A stretch of DNA of 64,000 bases from an uncultured Saprospiraceae bacterium (lineage in GTDB: Bacteria; Bacteroidota; Bacteroidia; Chitinophagales; Saprospiraceae), in contig CALEYL010000051.1 of assembly GCA_937926205.1 (NCBI GenBank), positions 1 through 64,000 on the forward strand, written 5' to 3'. Shown here in pieces: positions 1 to 7,943 of this stretch. A program made the position numbers and the translations under genes. The stretch's first letter is position 1. Every line of letters starts with the position of its first letter. The notes beneath the pieces are model-generated. The model saw nothing but the letters and a program-made list of their open reading frames with translations. It was not told the origin of the DNA and searched no databases.

Positions 1-209
1 AGTAGATGGGATGTACATTGTAGCCAGTCGATAAAGAGTACTGTACCATGATCCACGGCAAGGGTAATTTCTAACAAAAACTTGTGTATAAACCGTAGCT
101 ACCGGCAGGCAGGCCCGCAATAGTTACAGGTAACTTCCTAAGATGGAACCTCTGAAACAGACCTGAACTTTATTTTCATTGTAATAACAATCATTAAAAA
201 TTCTCACCT

Positions 210-1070
210 ATGGATGTTTTAGGTTTTGACAAAATTATTTTTAAGGCTTCTCACAACTCTTATGAAAGAGACGAAACCTTGAGTGAACAGTTAAAATTTA
301 ATTCCAATAAACCCTATAACTGTGGATGTATGGGTTTAGAACTTGATATTTGGAGACACTCATCAGCTTATACACCATCTCAATCAATCAATAAAAACTA
401 TTTCACGGTTTCCCATACCACCCCTGGTAGCACTACCCTGTCTTCCTATTTCAATCAAATACTTGAATGGCATAATGGAAATCCCAAACATAATGTCGTA
501 TTGATTACATTGGATATTAAAAGCTCGGAGGGGGGCTATGATAATTTTCACAACGAGATCGATACCTATTTGAAATGTTATTTTAATGAGAATTTAATTT
601 TTAAACCTAAGCAATTAATAAAGAACGCAGCTTTGTCTTTATGCGAAAATGTGATAAACACAGGTTGGCCTGCAATTTCTGCTTCAGAACTCATAGGGAA
701 GTTTATTTTTTGCTTAAGTGGGAATAAAGATTGGAAATCAACTTATGCTAAAACTAACTTAAACGCTCGTTATTGTTTTAGTGATCTAGACAAGTCTGAT
801 TCTGATGACGCGGTATCCCCTCCAATCAAAGGAGATATCGTGTTTTTTAATTTTCATATCTATGATAAAAATAAAGGTATATGGTTGAATACCATTCCTC
901 TTTTTGCAAAGAAGAGACTAATTACAAGAGCCTTTATAGCTAACAGTGAGAACAATTGGAATAATTGTATTAAAGCGAATGTTAGTGCCATCGCTACTGA
1001 TAAAGTAAGCAATCACGATTGGGCCAAAGTCAGTGATTCGCGAGCCTACAGAGTAAAAGCGAATAATTAA
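210..1070 (+). CDS. PI-PLC X-domain-like phosphodiesterase (Ca2+-dependent phospholipase C-like)
   Basis: A 286-aa protein of the PLC-like phosphodiesterase TIM-barrel superfamily. Visible signatures are KASHNSYE near the N-terminus (candidate catalytic His15), GLELDIWRH (Glu44/Asp46, metal or substrate contact) and VSHTTP (second catalytic His69), followed by VVLITLDIKS, a typical barrel strand. This order matches the Ca2+-dependent PI-PLC family; the substrate (phosphoinositide or other phosphodiester) is not determinable. I see no signal peptide, so it may be cytoplasmic or exported by an unknown route. The AT-rich coding sequence differs from the more GC-rich core genes further right, consistent with transfer. 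Its stop codon is immediately followed, in the same frame, by a tyrosine recombinase 3' fragment, so the last few residues may derive from the junction. Confident on superfamily, unsure of substrate. Confidence 0.75.
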   Translation: MDVLGFDKIIFKASHNSYERDETLSEQLKFNSNKPYNCGCMGLELDIWRHSSAYTPSQSINKNYFTVSHTTPGSTTLSSYFNQILEWHNGNPKHNVVLITLDIKSSEGGYDNFHNEIDTYLKCYFNENLIFKPKQLIKNAALSLCENVINTGWPAISASELIGKFIFCLSGNKDWKSTYAKTNLNARYCFSDLDKSDSDDAVSPPIKGDIVFFNFHIYDKNKGIWLNTIPLFAKKRLITRAFIANSENNWNNCIKANVSAIATDKVSNHDWAKVSDSRAYRVKANN

Positions 1071-1328
1071 AATGGCGGGCAGTATAGTCCGAGGAGTATA
1101 CAGGAAGTTTTCGTTCGGGCAAAGCACAAAGCCTCGGTCAATCCTTATGCTACAGTGCATACGCTACGCCATTCCTTTGCCACCCATTTGCTTGAAAAAG
1201 GTGTTGACTTAAGGTATATTCAAGAGCTGCTAGGCCATGAAAGCAGCAAAACGACTGAAATCTATACGCACTTGACGCATACGGGATGGGCAAAAGTAAA
1301 AAGCCCAATTGAAGATTTGGAAATTTAA
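1071..1328 (+). pseudogene. 5'-truncated tyrosine recombinase (XerD/integron-integrase-like) C-terminal remnant
   Basis: Translating directly after the phospholipase stop, in the same frame, gives 85 codons that are clearly the catalytic C-terminus of a tyrosine recombinase: [13 protein letters not shown], then [13 protein letters not shown] (HxxR motif), [11 protein letters not shown] (second His motif) and TTEIYTH (nucleophile Tyr), ending KSPIEDLEI before a TAA. All C-terminal catalytic motifs are intact but the core-binding domain and the first catalytic Arg region are absent and there is no plausible start codon. The ending resembles the XerD/integron-integrase group common in Bacteroidota. 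The remnant marks a recombination junction in which upstream DNA carrying the phospholipase replaced the 5' part of the integrase. An assembly join is the alternative. Confidence 0.85.
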
Positions 1329-1442
1329 AAGGTATAGTGCTTATAAATTTTCTCCTTTCCAATTTTTGCAATATAAAAAAAACAGTAGTACATTGCTGCC
1401 TATAAATCGAATCCTGATATGACCACCAGAGAAAACAGTTAT

Positions 1443-1487
1443 ACAATGCCCCTGCTTTTTGGCCCCTGCCGGAAGCAGGGGCATTGT
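1443..1487. repeat. Perfect inverted repeat, 15-bp arms
   Basis: Arms at 1443-1457 and 1473-1487 are exact reverse complements around a 15-nt loop. The core is CCCCTGCTT/AAGCAGGGG. It lies in the 291-bp gap between the integrase remnant and the VCBS protein gene and has no T-tract immediately downstream, so it is not a simple terminator. Confidence 0.85.
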
Positions 1488-1514
1488 CGCATGTCGGCTA
1501 TAGCCGTCGTAACA

Positions 1515-1565
1515 GCACCAGCGGGTATTGAAATGCGAAGTACGCATTTCAATACCCGCTGGTGC
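1515..1565. repeat. Perfect inverted repeat, 23-bp arms with 5-nt loop
   Basis: Arms 1515-1537 and 1543-1565 are exact reverse complements around AAGTA. Such a long perfect cruciform is unusual for a terminator, and no poly-T follows. An AAC triplet at 1511-1513 and GTTGGTG at 1578-1584 flank it, loosely like the conserved AAC...GTT ends of an integron attC site. A second small hairpin (ATATTAG/CTAATAT, 1592-1610) sits just before the next start codon. Function is inferred only; a folded recombination site or a REP/MITE-like element are the main options. Confidence 0.8.
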
Positions 1566-1619
1566 GGTAGTACGCAAGTTGGTGGCAAAAAATATTAGAC
1601 GACCTAATATCTACGACTT

Positions 1620-4600
1620 ATGAAGAATTTCAAAATAACAATTATTCCTTTTTTAACATTATTTATGATGTTAACCCCTTTGATGCTTTTTGCTCAAAAT
1701 TGTTTGAATAATGGGGGCTTTGAGCTAAACAGTTTTGCCAACTGGAGCGGAAAATCTGGAAAAACCAAAACAGGCATAACAAAGGGCCACTGTGCAATAA
1801 ATAAGATCAAAGGTGGAGGAGGAATCTCAAACAGTGTACACCAAATCGTTGGTATAGGTTTTGACCCAATGGTCGGGAACAATATTCTTCCAACAGTTGT
1901 AGAAGGGAATTTTTCGGCAAAGCTTGGTAATGAAACCCCGAATAATAAGGCTCAAAGTCTAACCTATGAATTCACTGTTCAGAGCCCTAAGTTGTACTTT
2001 AATTATGCATTTGTCCTTCAAGACCCTCCAGACAGTCATACTAAATGTCAACGACCTTATTTCTATTACAAAATAAAAATACCAGGGTTTAAAAAAAATA
2101 TTAAAGAAAAAATCGTATCCGACGATCCGGGTTTTTACAAGTCTGGCAGTCTATTGTATAAACCATGGGGTTGTGATTTCGTCGACTTGTCAAATTATAT
2201 TGGTAAAAAAGTTAAAATTGAGTTTATTGTTGCCGACTGTGCTAAACGAAATGGAACACATTTTGGCTATGCTTATATAGATGGTCTGTGCACTGAACCA
2301 ATAGACAATCTGAACCCATCCTTTGCACTAAGCAAAGTGGACTACTGCTTATCCGAAGCAATTTTTGCAGACGGAAGTGACTCTGAAAATGAAACCCATT
2401 ATTTCTGGTCTGTTGAGGAAAGTGATGCCCAAATGGGAAGACCAAATCCGGGTAGTGAAAAAATATTAGAATTTGTAGGACAAGCTAGCTCTATTGACCT
2501 TAAAAATTTTTATGAAAAATTAGGAGGGGTTTTTATATGTAATCAGTATTATCGTGTAAAACTTGCGGTTAAAAATGGTTGTATAGAATGGAATGAAACC
2601 GTTCAACTAATAAAGATTAACTGCCCTGAAGCGGATGCCGGAAAAGATGTTTGTTGTATAAAATCAGGCGACTCATTTGAAATCGGAAACTCAATCTCTA
2701 ATGATCAATACACTTATTCGTGGAGTCCTCAAACCGGTTTGCTTACGCCAACAAGCTCTTCCACTATATTAAATTGCGAAAGCTTTATCGATATTGACAT
2801 TGGTTCTCTGTTAAAATACCCTATATTAAAAGGCGATTTTGATGGTGACGAAAAGACGGATATTGCATTTGTAGGTCAGGACTGGAGTGGCCCCTCTACT
2901 GGGCTACACATTTTGACATTGTTCTCAAATGGTGATGGGACATACGATTTCAAGGAATTTGTTGCAGGAGATGGCCCTGGCGTTCATACTTATCCAGCCT
3001 TAACTGGAGACTTCAATGGAGATGACAAAACCGATATTGCATTCATAGGCCAAAACTGGAGCAATCCAGAAACGGGTTTGCACATTAGAACAAGGTTTTC
3101 GAATGGCGATGGCACGTACGATTTCAAGGAATTTGTTGCAGGAGACGGCAACCATGTTCACACCTACCCAGCCTTAACGGGTTATTTCAATGGTGATGAC
3201 AAAACTGATATTGCATTCATAGGCCAAAACTGGAGCAATCCAGAAACGGGTTTGCACATTAGAACAAGGTTTTCAAATGGTGATGGCACGTACGATTTCA
3301 AGGAATTTGTTGCAGGAGACGGCCTTGGCGTTCATACTTATCCAGCCTTAACTGGAGACTTCAATGGAGATGACAAAACCGATATTGCATTCATAGGCCA
3401 AAACTGGAGCAATCCAGAAACGGGTTTGCACATTAGAACAAGGTTTTCGAATGGCGATGGCACGTACGATTTCAAGGAATTTGTTGCAGGAGACGGCAAC
3501 CATGTTCACACCTACCCAGCCTTAACGGGTTATTTCAATGGTGATGACAAAACTGATATTGCATTCATAGGCCAAAACTGGAGCAATCCAGAAACGGGTT
3601 TGCACATTAGAACAAGGTTTTCAAATGGTGATGGCACGTACGATTTCAAGGAATTTGTTGCAGGAGACGGCCTTGGCGTTCATACTTATCCAGCCTTAAC
3701 TGGAGACTTCAATGGAGATGACAAAACCGATATTGCATTCATAGGCCAAAACTGGAGCAATCCAGAAACGGGTTTGCACATTAGAACAAGGTTTTCGAAT
3801 GGCGATGGCACGTACGATTTCAAGGAATTTGTTGCAGGAGACGGCAACAATGTTCACACCTACCCAGCCTTAACGGGTTACTTCAATGGTGATGACAAAA
3901 CCGATATTGCATTCGTAGGCCAAAACTGGAATGACCAATTTAGTGGATTACATGTTAGGACAAGGTTCTCTAATGGTGATGGCACCTATAGTTTTAAGCA
4001 GTTTTCTATTGGAGGGGAAAGCACCACCTATACGTTGACCGTGACAGATCACTTAGGATGCATTAGCCAAGATCAAGTAGAAGTAGGGATTTGTCGTCCA
4101 CCAAATGGGCAAATAAGTATTTCAAGAGAAAGTCTTTGCAGCACTAATGCACTGATAAAAGTAAACTTGGATGACAATTCATGTGATTCTCCTTCAATAA
4201 CTTGGCAACCGTTAGGGTTATCTTCCACAAACATTACAGTGAACTCATTAAATTATTCAAATCTTTCATTAGTATTGAAAAACGGCTGCGGAGAAAAAAT
4301 CAAAAGTTTCTCAATCCCCAGCTTCAATAAATTAGAAGGAAATTTTCCTCCTTTAAAATGCCCTAATGTAATTACTCCAAATGGAGACGGTTACAATGAT
4401 TTCTTTCGAGTTTTGGATAATACATTGCCACCTAACAGCAGCCTTTCATATAATGCCACCAAATATAAATTCTCTGTCTACAATAGGTGGGGAAAATTAT
4501 TATTTGAAGGTTCTGAAAATGCTATACTGAGTGGATTTTCCAATAATAGTATTCCAAATTGGGATGGTAAAAGAAATGATGGCACAATTTTATCAGATGG

Positions 4601-4685
4601 CGTGTATTTCTATGTTTTCCAACTTGAGAATTGTACAAATAGCCTTTCTAGTGTTTGTGCAGGGACTGTTCATATCCTGCACTGA
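1620..4685 (+). CDS. Secreted VCBS/FG-GAP-repeat protein with gliding-type (CHU_C) C-terminal domain
   Basis: A 1021-aa secreted protein. Residues 1-26 form a signal peptide (hydrophobic stretch ending in LFAQ). The N-terminal ~200 residues (CLNNGGFELNSFANWSGKSG...) look like a beta-sandwich of the PEP-CTERM/CBM type. About residues 405-800 contain seven 58-aa VCBS/FG-GAP-like repeats with Ca2+-loop motifs (DFNGDDKTDIAFIGQNW, SNGDGTYDF). The last ~100 residues carry the gliding-motility C-terminal signature (VITPNGDGYNDFF, YNRWGKLLFEG, WDGKRNDGTILSDGVYFY), which directs proteins through the type IX secretion system. It is probably a cell-surface or released adhesin-like protein; no catalytic domain is seen. 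It follows two hairpins and precedes an attC-like site, so it may be a mobile cassette. Low GC compared with the right-hand genes. Confidence 0.85.
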   Translation: MKNFKITIIPFLTLFMMLTPLMLFAQNCLNNGGFELNSFANWSGKSGKTKTGITKGHCAINKIKGGGGISNSVHQIVGIGFDPMVGNNILPTVVEGNFSAKLGNETPNNKAQSLTYEFTVQSPKLYFNYAFVLQDPPDSHTKCQRPYFYYKIKIPGFKKNIKEKIVSDDPGFYKSGSLLYKPWGCDFVDLSNYIGKKVKIEFIVADCAKRNGTHFGYAYIDGLCTEPIDNLNPSFALSKVDYCLSEAIFADGSDSENETHYFWSVEESDAQMGRPNPGSEKILEFVGQASSIDLKNFYEKLGGVFICNQYYRVKLAVKNGCIEWNETVQLIKINCPEADAGKDVCCIKSGDSFEIGNSISNDQYTYSWSPQTGLLTPTSSSTILNCESFIDIDIGSLLKYPILKGDFDGDEKTDIAFVGQDWSGPSTGLHILTLFSNGDGTYDFKEFVAGDGPGVHTYPALTGDFNGDDKTDIAFIGQNWSNPETGLHIRTRFSNGDGTYDFKEFVAGDGNHVHTYPALTGYFNGDDKTDIAFIGQNWSNPETGLHIRTRFSNGDGTYDFKEFVAGDGLGVHTYPALTGDFNGDDKTDIAFIGQNWSNPETGLHIRTRFSNGDGTYDFKEFVAGDGNHVHTYPALTGYFNGDDKTDIAFIGQNWSNPETGLHIRTRFSNGDGTYDFKEFVAGDGLGVHTYPALTGDFNGDDKTDIAFIGQNWSNPETGLHIRTRFSNGDGTYDFKEFVAGDGNNVHTYPALTGYFNGDDKTDIAFVGQNWNDQFSGLHVRTRFSNGDGTYSFKQFSIGGESTTYTLTVTDHLGCISQDQVEVGICRPPNGQISISRESLCSTNALIKVNLDDNSCDSPSITWQPLGLSSTNITVNSLNYSNLSLVLKNGCGEKIKSFSIPSFNKLEGNFPPLKCPNVITPNGDGYNDFFRVLDNTLPPNSSLSYNATKYKFSVYNRWGKLLFEGSENAILSGFSNNSIPNWDGKRNDGTILSDGVYFYVFQLENCTNSLSSVCAGTVHILH
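2832..4016 (+). repeat. Seven tandem 174-bp coding repeats with 348-bp higher-order period
   Basis: Units start every 174 bp (2832, 3006, 3180, 3354, ...), each coding 58 residues. Units 2-6 are almost identical at the DNA level and alternate between two versions (GDFNG.../GNHV and GYFNG.../GLGV), giving a 348-bp super-repeat. Units 1 and 7 are diverged ends. The pattern implies recent duplication of a two-unit block, and copy number may vary between cells. Confidence 0.9.
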
Positions 4686-4708
4686 AAAACAAGAAAGGTA
4701 AATATAGC

Positions 4709-4773
4709 CACCAACAATCGCTTCCCAAAAATGCTTCCTAAGCGTCGCACATTCGGGAAGCGTAACGTTAGTG
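4709..4773. other. attC-like inverted repeat (candidate cassette recombination site)
   Basis: A 65-bp imperfect palindrome starts 23 bp after the preceding stop. Outer 7-mers CACCAAC (4709-4715) and GTTAGTG (4767-4773) pair with one mismatch and carry the AAC and GTT triplets that are invariant in integron attC sites. Inner arms CGCTTCCC (4719-4726) and GGGAAGCG (4755-4762) pair perfectly. The spacers between outer and inner arms are unequal (3 versus 4 nt), which would leave an extrahelical base. This is the R''-L''-loop-L'-R' layout of an attC, but the outer boxes do not fully match RYYYAAC/GTTRRRY. A terminator is the alternative, though no T-tract follows. Confidence 0.35.
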
Positions 4774-4822
4774 TCAATATTTATCAAGAATAAGCACTTC
4801 TGTAACCTAATACCTTTTCATC

Positions 4823-5047
4823 ATGATTATTGCTGGAGTCATCATTATCATTATTATCATTATTATCATTGTTGCCGGAGAAGTTGAATCAAATAACCCC
4901 AATTCGGGCGCAGGTACTTCTCAAGAGGGTTGTAGGCAATGTGAGTTAGATCGAGCATGGTATAATGGACTGCCTGGGTGGAAAAAAGTTCTTTACGCTG
5001 TTTGGTGGGCAACAAGACAAGCACTTTGCGCAATGCGCGGTTGCTGA
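4823..5047 (+). CDS. Small Cys-rich protein with poly-isoleucine membrane segment
   Basis: A 74-aa ORF. Residues 2-17 are almost pure Ile/Val (encoded by a 9-bp ATTATCATT-type repeat), forming a membrane anchor or signal segment. The remainder (SQEGCRQCELDRAWYNGLPGWKK... ATRQALCAMRGC) has four Cys, several Trp and positive charge, as in small secreted peptides or bacteriocin-like proteins. No family is recognised. The gene sits just after the attC-like site and could be the cargo of a second cassette. There is no Shine-Dalgarno, as usual in Bacteroidota. The simple-sequence tract means a spurious ORF is possible. Confidence 0.4.
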   Translation: MIIAGVIIIIIIIIIIVAGEVESNNPNSGAGTSQEGCRQCELDRAWYNGLPGWKKVLYAVWWATRQALCAMRGC

Positions 5048-5107
5048 TTGTCCTAACTTGCCAGGCTCCCAAAGTTTGGAACTGCGGAGTAGATTATAAA
5101 CCAGGTG

Positions 5108-5299
5108 CTATAACTCACTAGGTCGTTTTATTCCGATCTTGTTAGAAAGAATCTTTTCTATCAAGGCCAGAACACTTATTCCCTCTGCTGCTGCGATATC
5201 GTTTAGCATTTCCGTTAGTTCGGGGTGCATCATTGTGCTATATCTTTTGCGGCCTTTGTCGCTGGCATAATTCCTGTGCCGATTTTCACGGGTGCGCAA
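5108..5299 (-). CDS. Small ribbon-helix-helix-like DNA-binding protein
   Basis: A 63-aa basic protein. After a charged N-terminus (MRTRENRHRNYASDKGRK) it reads RYSTMMHPELTEMLNDIAA then EGISVLALIEKILSNKI, the beta-strand/helix/helix pattern of CopG/Arc-type ribbon-helix-helix proteins, which act as dimeric repressors or relaxosome accessory factors. Such proteins are common on plasmids and conjugative elements, fitting the mobile character of 1-5.5 kb. No partner toxin or relaxase is visible beside it. Alternative minus-strand frames overlap it, so the call rests on motif recognition only. Confidence 0.5.
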   Translation of the reverse strand: MRTRENRHRNYASDKGRKRYSTMMHPELTEMLNDIAAAEGISVLALIEKILSNKIGIKRPSEL

Positions 5300-5660
5300 C
5301 TCTGCTCTAGTTGCTTAGATAATACATTGAAATAGATACAGCACACAACAAAGGCTATGATGTCCATGCCTCCTAAACGTCGACACGTCACATAGCCAGA
5401 CCGTTCTGCGCAATCAAAACAACCCAAAAATGATTTAAATTTGACTTGATATTTGCTACTATTACTCAATTTCTTATCTATTATGCGATCAAACGATGGC
5501 ATCATAATTCATAAATATTACGAAGGAAGGTACCGAACAAGCTCTTAGAAAAAAAAGCCAGAACCATTCGTGCCTCACTGACAATTGAAGAAAAACACAC
5601 CGCATCGCCACCAGCAAACAATTTCCATACCACATTGTTGAAGGGCAAAACATCTAAAAG
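5300..5660. other. Gap without a convincing gene
   Basis: About 360 bp between the ribbon-helix-helix ORF and the serine hydrolase. A minus-strand 91-codon frame (5230-5505) covers part of it but has no recognisable domain and overlaps the better ORF. I see no clear promoter or terminator. Confidence 0.4.
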
Positions 5661-7310
5661 ATGAAGCTGCTGCTTTCAATGCTATCCTTGCTTATTGGTG
5701 TACTCACTTTTGGGCAAACCTCATTTTCTCCTGAAAAAATTAAATTGCTTGACAGCATTGCCACACAGGATGTGCCGCTAAATGCGCCGGGCATTGCTAC
5801 GGCTATCATACAGGACGGGAGGGTCGTTTATGAAAAATATGCAGGTTATGCGGATTTAACAGACAGCAGCTTAATCAACAAAACCACGCGTTTCAACATA
5901 GCATCAAATGGCAAACAATTTACGGCACTTGCTGTCCTGAGTTTGATTGATGAAAAAAAGCTGAAACTTTCAGATGACGTTAGAAAATATTATCCAACGT
6001 TATTTCCTAAAATCAAAGAAAAAATCACCATACAGTCTTTATTGAATCATACAAGTGGCATTCGTGACTGTTACGATCTTTGGAGTTTGCAGGGATATAC
6101 CTGGTGGGAAAAATCATTTTCAAATGCCGACGTATTGAAGCTGATTAAAAAACAGGAAGATCTGAATTTCAAACCGAATACAAAATACCTCTACAGCAAT
6201 ACCAACTACATTTTGCTTGCCTTGATTGTTGAAAAAGTTTCGGGCAAAAGCTTTGTTGAATTCACCAACGCCATGTTCAGAAAACTCAACATGCCGAATA
6301 CTTCTTTTGAAAGCGATTACACCAAAATTCGTGGACAAATTGCAAGAGCCTATTTCAACTTCGGCACGTGGACGACCTATGATTGGATTTGGAAGGTGTG
6401 CGGCGATGGCAATATTTTTTCAACGCTGGAAGACCAAATTCAATGGGAGAAGGTCGTACAGGGGAAAGGTTTCACAAAGTTTAAAAAGAAAATCATTGCT
6501 GAAAGCCAGCAGCCCATTGCAGGTTCAGCATTCAGGAAATATGGCTATGGACTTGAGTTTGGTCAATACAAAGGGATGGATTATGTTTTTCACGAAGGGG
6601 CGACAGGCGCCTGGAAAGCAACGGTCATAAGATTTACGTCAAAAAAACTAACTTTTATCACATTGACAAATACGGGGAAGTCTATACCATCTATACAGAC
6701 CAGACAAATGGCAGACATCGTGTTTGATTTAAAACCCGATGAAGCCTATTTGGTAACCACACCAGCCAAAGTCGGAAAATTTGTAAGTGATGATGAAATT
6801 GTGGGGACTTATTTAACAGACAGTGATTTTGCTTTTCAATTTGAGAAAAGGGACGGTAAAATGTTCCTGAAAAGAGTGGGGAGAAATGATGTTGAATTGG
6901 AAAGGGAAGCAGATAATATTTATCATCAGAAATTTGACCCGCCCTTTAAACAGGAATTTACAACGACTGCAAATGGGGATTTACAGGTAACAGCCTATTA
7001 TGTAAATCATTCGCCCTACTCGCTAACAAAGCAAAAGGCAGACTTTTCAAATTTCAACTTTGAAAGCCTGAATGGCAATTTCATCAATACGGAAACAGGC
7101 ACAACGCTCAGCATAAGCTACAAAACGAATACCACCTACGATATAAAAATTGCCAATAATGACTACACCTCCACCGGCTTATTGATAACACCTCAAAAGC
7201 TGCTTGTCGACAACTATACACTAACATTTGCCCCGGATAATTTTAAAATTCCGACAGTGTATTTGAGTGGCGACCGGGTAAAAGGGATAAAGTTTGTAAG
7301 GGAGGACTGA
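5661..7310 (+). CDS. Secreted serine hydrolase, beta-lactamase/class C PBP-like family
   Basis: A 549-aa protein with a signal peptide (residues 1-19, ending FGQT). The beta-lactamase/D-Ala-D-Ala peptidase fold (PF00144) spans about 25-360 with all three motifs: Ser82-x-x-Lys85 in NIASNGKQFTA, Tyr178-Ser-Asn in YLYSNTNYI, and His311-Glu-Gly in VFHEGATG. The C-terminal ~190 residues form a beta-rich domain often attached to these hydrolases. It is expected in the periplasm or at the outer membrane, acting as an esterase, D-aminopeptidase or peptidoglycan hydrolase; real beta-lactamase activity cannot be inferred. It stands alone, with the next gene 133 bp downstream having its own -7 box. Confidence 0.85.
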   Translation: MKLLLSMLSLLIGVLTFGQTSFSPEKIKLLDSIATQDVPLNAPGIATAIIQDGRVVYEKYAGYADLTDSSLINKTTRFNIASNGKQFTALAVLSLIDEKKLKLSDDVRKYYPTLFPKIKEKITIQSLLNHTSGIRDCYDLWSLQGYTWWEKSFSNADVLKLIKKQEDLNFKPNTKYLYSNTNYILLALIVEKVSGKSFVEFTNAMFRKLNMPNTSFESDYTKIRGQIARAYFNFGTWTTYDWIWKVCGDGNIFSTLEDQIQWEKVVQGKGFTKFKKKIIAESQQPIAGSAFRKYGYGLEFGQYKGMDYVFHEGATGAWKATVIRFTSKKLTFITLTNTGKSIPSIQTRQMADIVFDLKPDEAYLVTTPAKVGKFVSDDEIVGTYLTDSDFAFQFEKRDGKMFLKRVGRNDVELEREADNIYHQKFDPPFKQEFTTTANGDLQVTAYYVNHSPYSLTKQKADFSNFNFESLNGNFINTETGTTLSISYKTNTTYDIKIANNDYTSTGLLITPQKLLVDNYTLTFAPDNFKIPTVYLSGDRVKGIKFVRED

Positions 7311-7403
7311 AGAAGTAGGATAAATAGCAAAAGTAGGGCCAGCGCTTTGAAATTAGCACTATGAAAAGTCTGTTGAACTATTTCAATAAATAAAACTTAG
7401 CGC

Positions 7404-7411
7404 TATATTTG
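7404..7411 (+). promoter_or_regulatory. -7 box of a Bacteroidota promoter for the tail tube gene
   Basis: TATATTTG matches the Bacteroidota -7 consensus TAnnTTTG, 32 nt upstream of the ATG at 7444. A weak -33 candidate (TTTC near 7381) lies about 20 nt upstream. Confidence 0.45.
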
Positions 7412-7443
7412 TTAAACTACACTACCTCACCATAGCGATCACA

Positions 7444-7905
7444 ATGAGCAATCCAAATTCTTCGTGGCCTTCTCCGAAATTCAGCTTTTCTGTCAGTATT
7501 GGCAAGGATCTGACGGACATACACTTTCAGGAAGTATCCGGACTGGATGTTGAACCTCAGGTGACGGAGTACCGCCAGGGTAACAACCCCTTATTTTCCA
7601 CTGTTAAAATGCCGGGGTTGACCAAATTCAGCAACGTGACACTGAAAAAAGGGCTCTTTCCCGATGACCAGAAATTCCAGAAATGGCTTGCGCAAATAAA
7701 AATGAACACCATTTCCAGACAAACCGTGACAATCCGGCTACTGAATGAATCCGGCCAAGCAGAAATGGTCTGGACATTACAAAACGCCTCGCCAACCAAA
7801 ATCACGATCGCTGATTCGGAATCACTGGACAGCGATGTGGTAGCTGTTGAAACCTTAGAACTGGCACACGAAGGCATGAGCATCACCGCAAACGATGCTG
7901 TTTAA
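7444..7905 (+). CDS. Phage tail/eCIS tube protein (T4 gp19-like)
   Basis: A 153-aa protein of the contractile tail tube family (PF06841/TIGR02241, related to Afp1/PVC1 of extracellular contractile injection systems). Diagnostic features are the N-terminal FSFSVSIGKDLTDIHFQEVSGLDVE, followed by EYRQGNNPLFSTVKMPGL and LKKGLFPDDQKFQKWLAQI, then a C-terminal strand region ending AVETLELAHEGMSI. Such subunits stack as hexamers to form the inner tube. Here the gene is isolated: no sheath, baseplate, spike, ATPase or tape-measure gene is within the window. It is followed 38 bp later by a 51-aa gene. It may be a remnant, or a tube protein used in trans with an injection system elsewhere. Confidence 0.85.
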   Translation: MSNPNSSWPSPKFSFSVSIGKDLTDIHFQEVSGLDVEPQVTEYRQGNNPLFSTVKMPGLTKFSNVTLKKGLFPDDQKFQKWLAQIKMNTISRQTVTIRLLNESGQAEMVWTLQNASPTKITIADSESLDSDVVAVETLELAHEGMSITANDAV

Positions 7906-7943
7906 TAAACAACTGGATTTCTAAATAAAATAAAACGAAAACC

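Noticed and set aside
2832..4016. Repeat array as pure assembly artefact
   Set aside because: Frame is kept throughout, end units are diverged, and the alternating pattern is biologically sensible; the exact copy number is still uncertain.
5230..5505. Minus-strand 91-codon ORF beginning MMPSFDRIIDKKLSN
   Set aside because: Overlaps the ribbon-helix-helix ORF in another frame, mixed hydrophobic text without a domain; not listed as a gene.
5661..7310. Antibiotic-resistance beta-lactamase
   Set aside because: The motifs fit the broad serine-hydrolase family, and the large extra C-terminal domain and divergence argue against a dedicated beta-lactamase.
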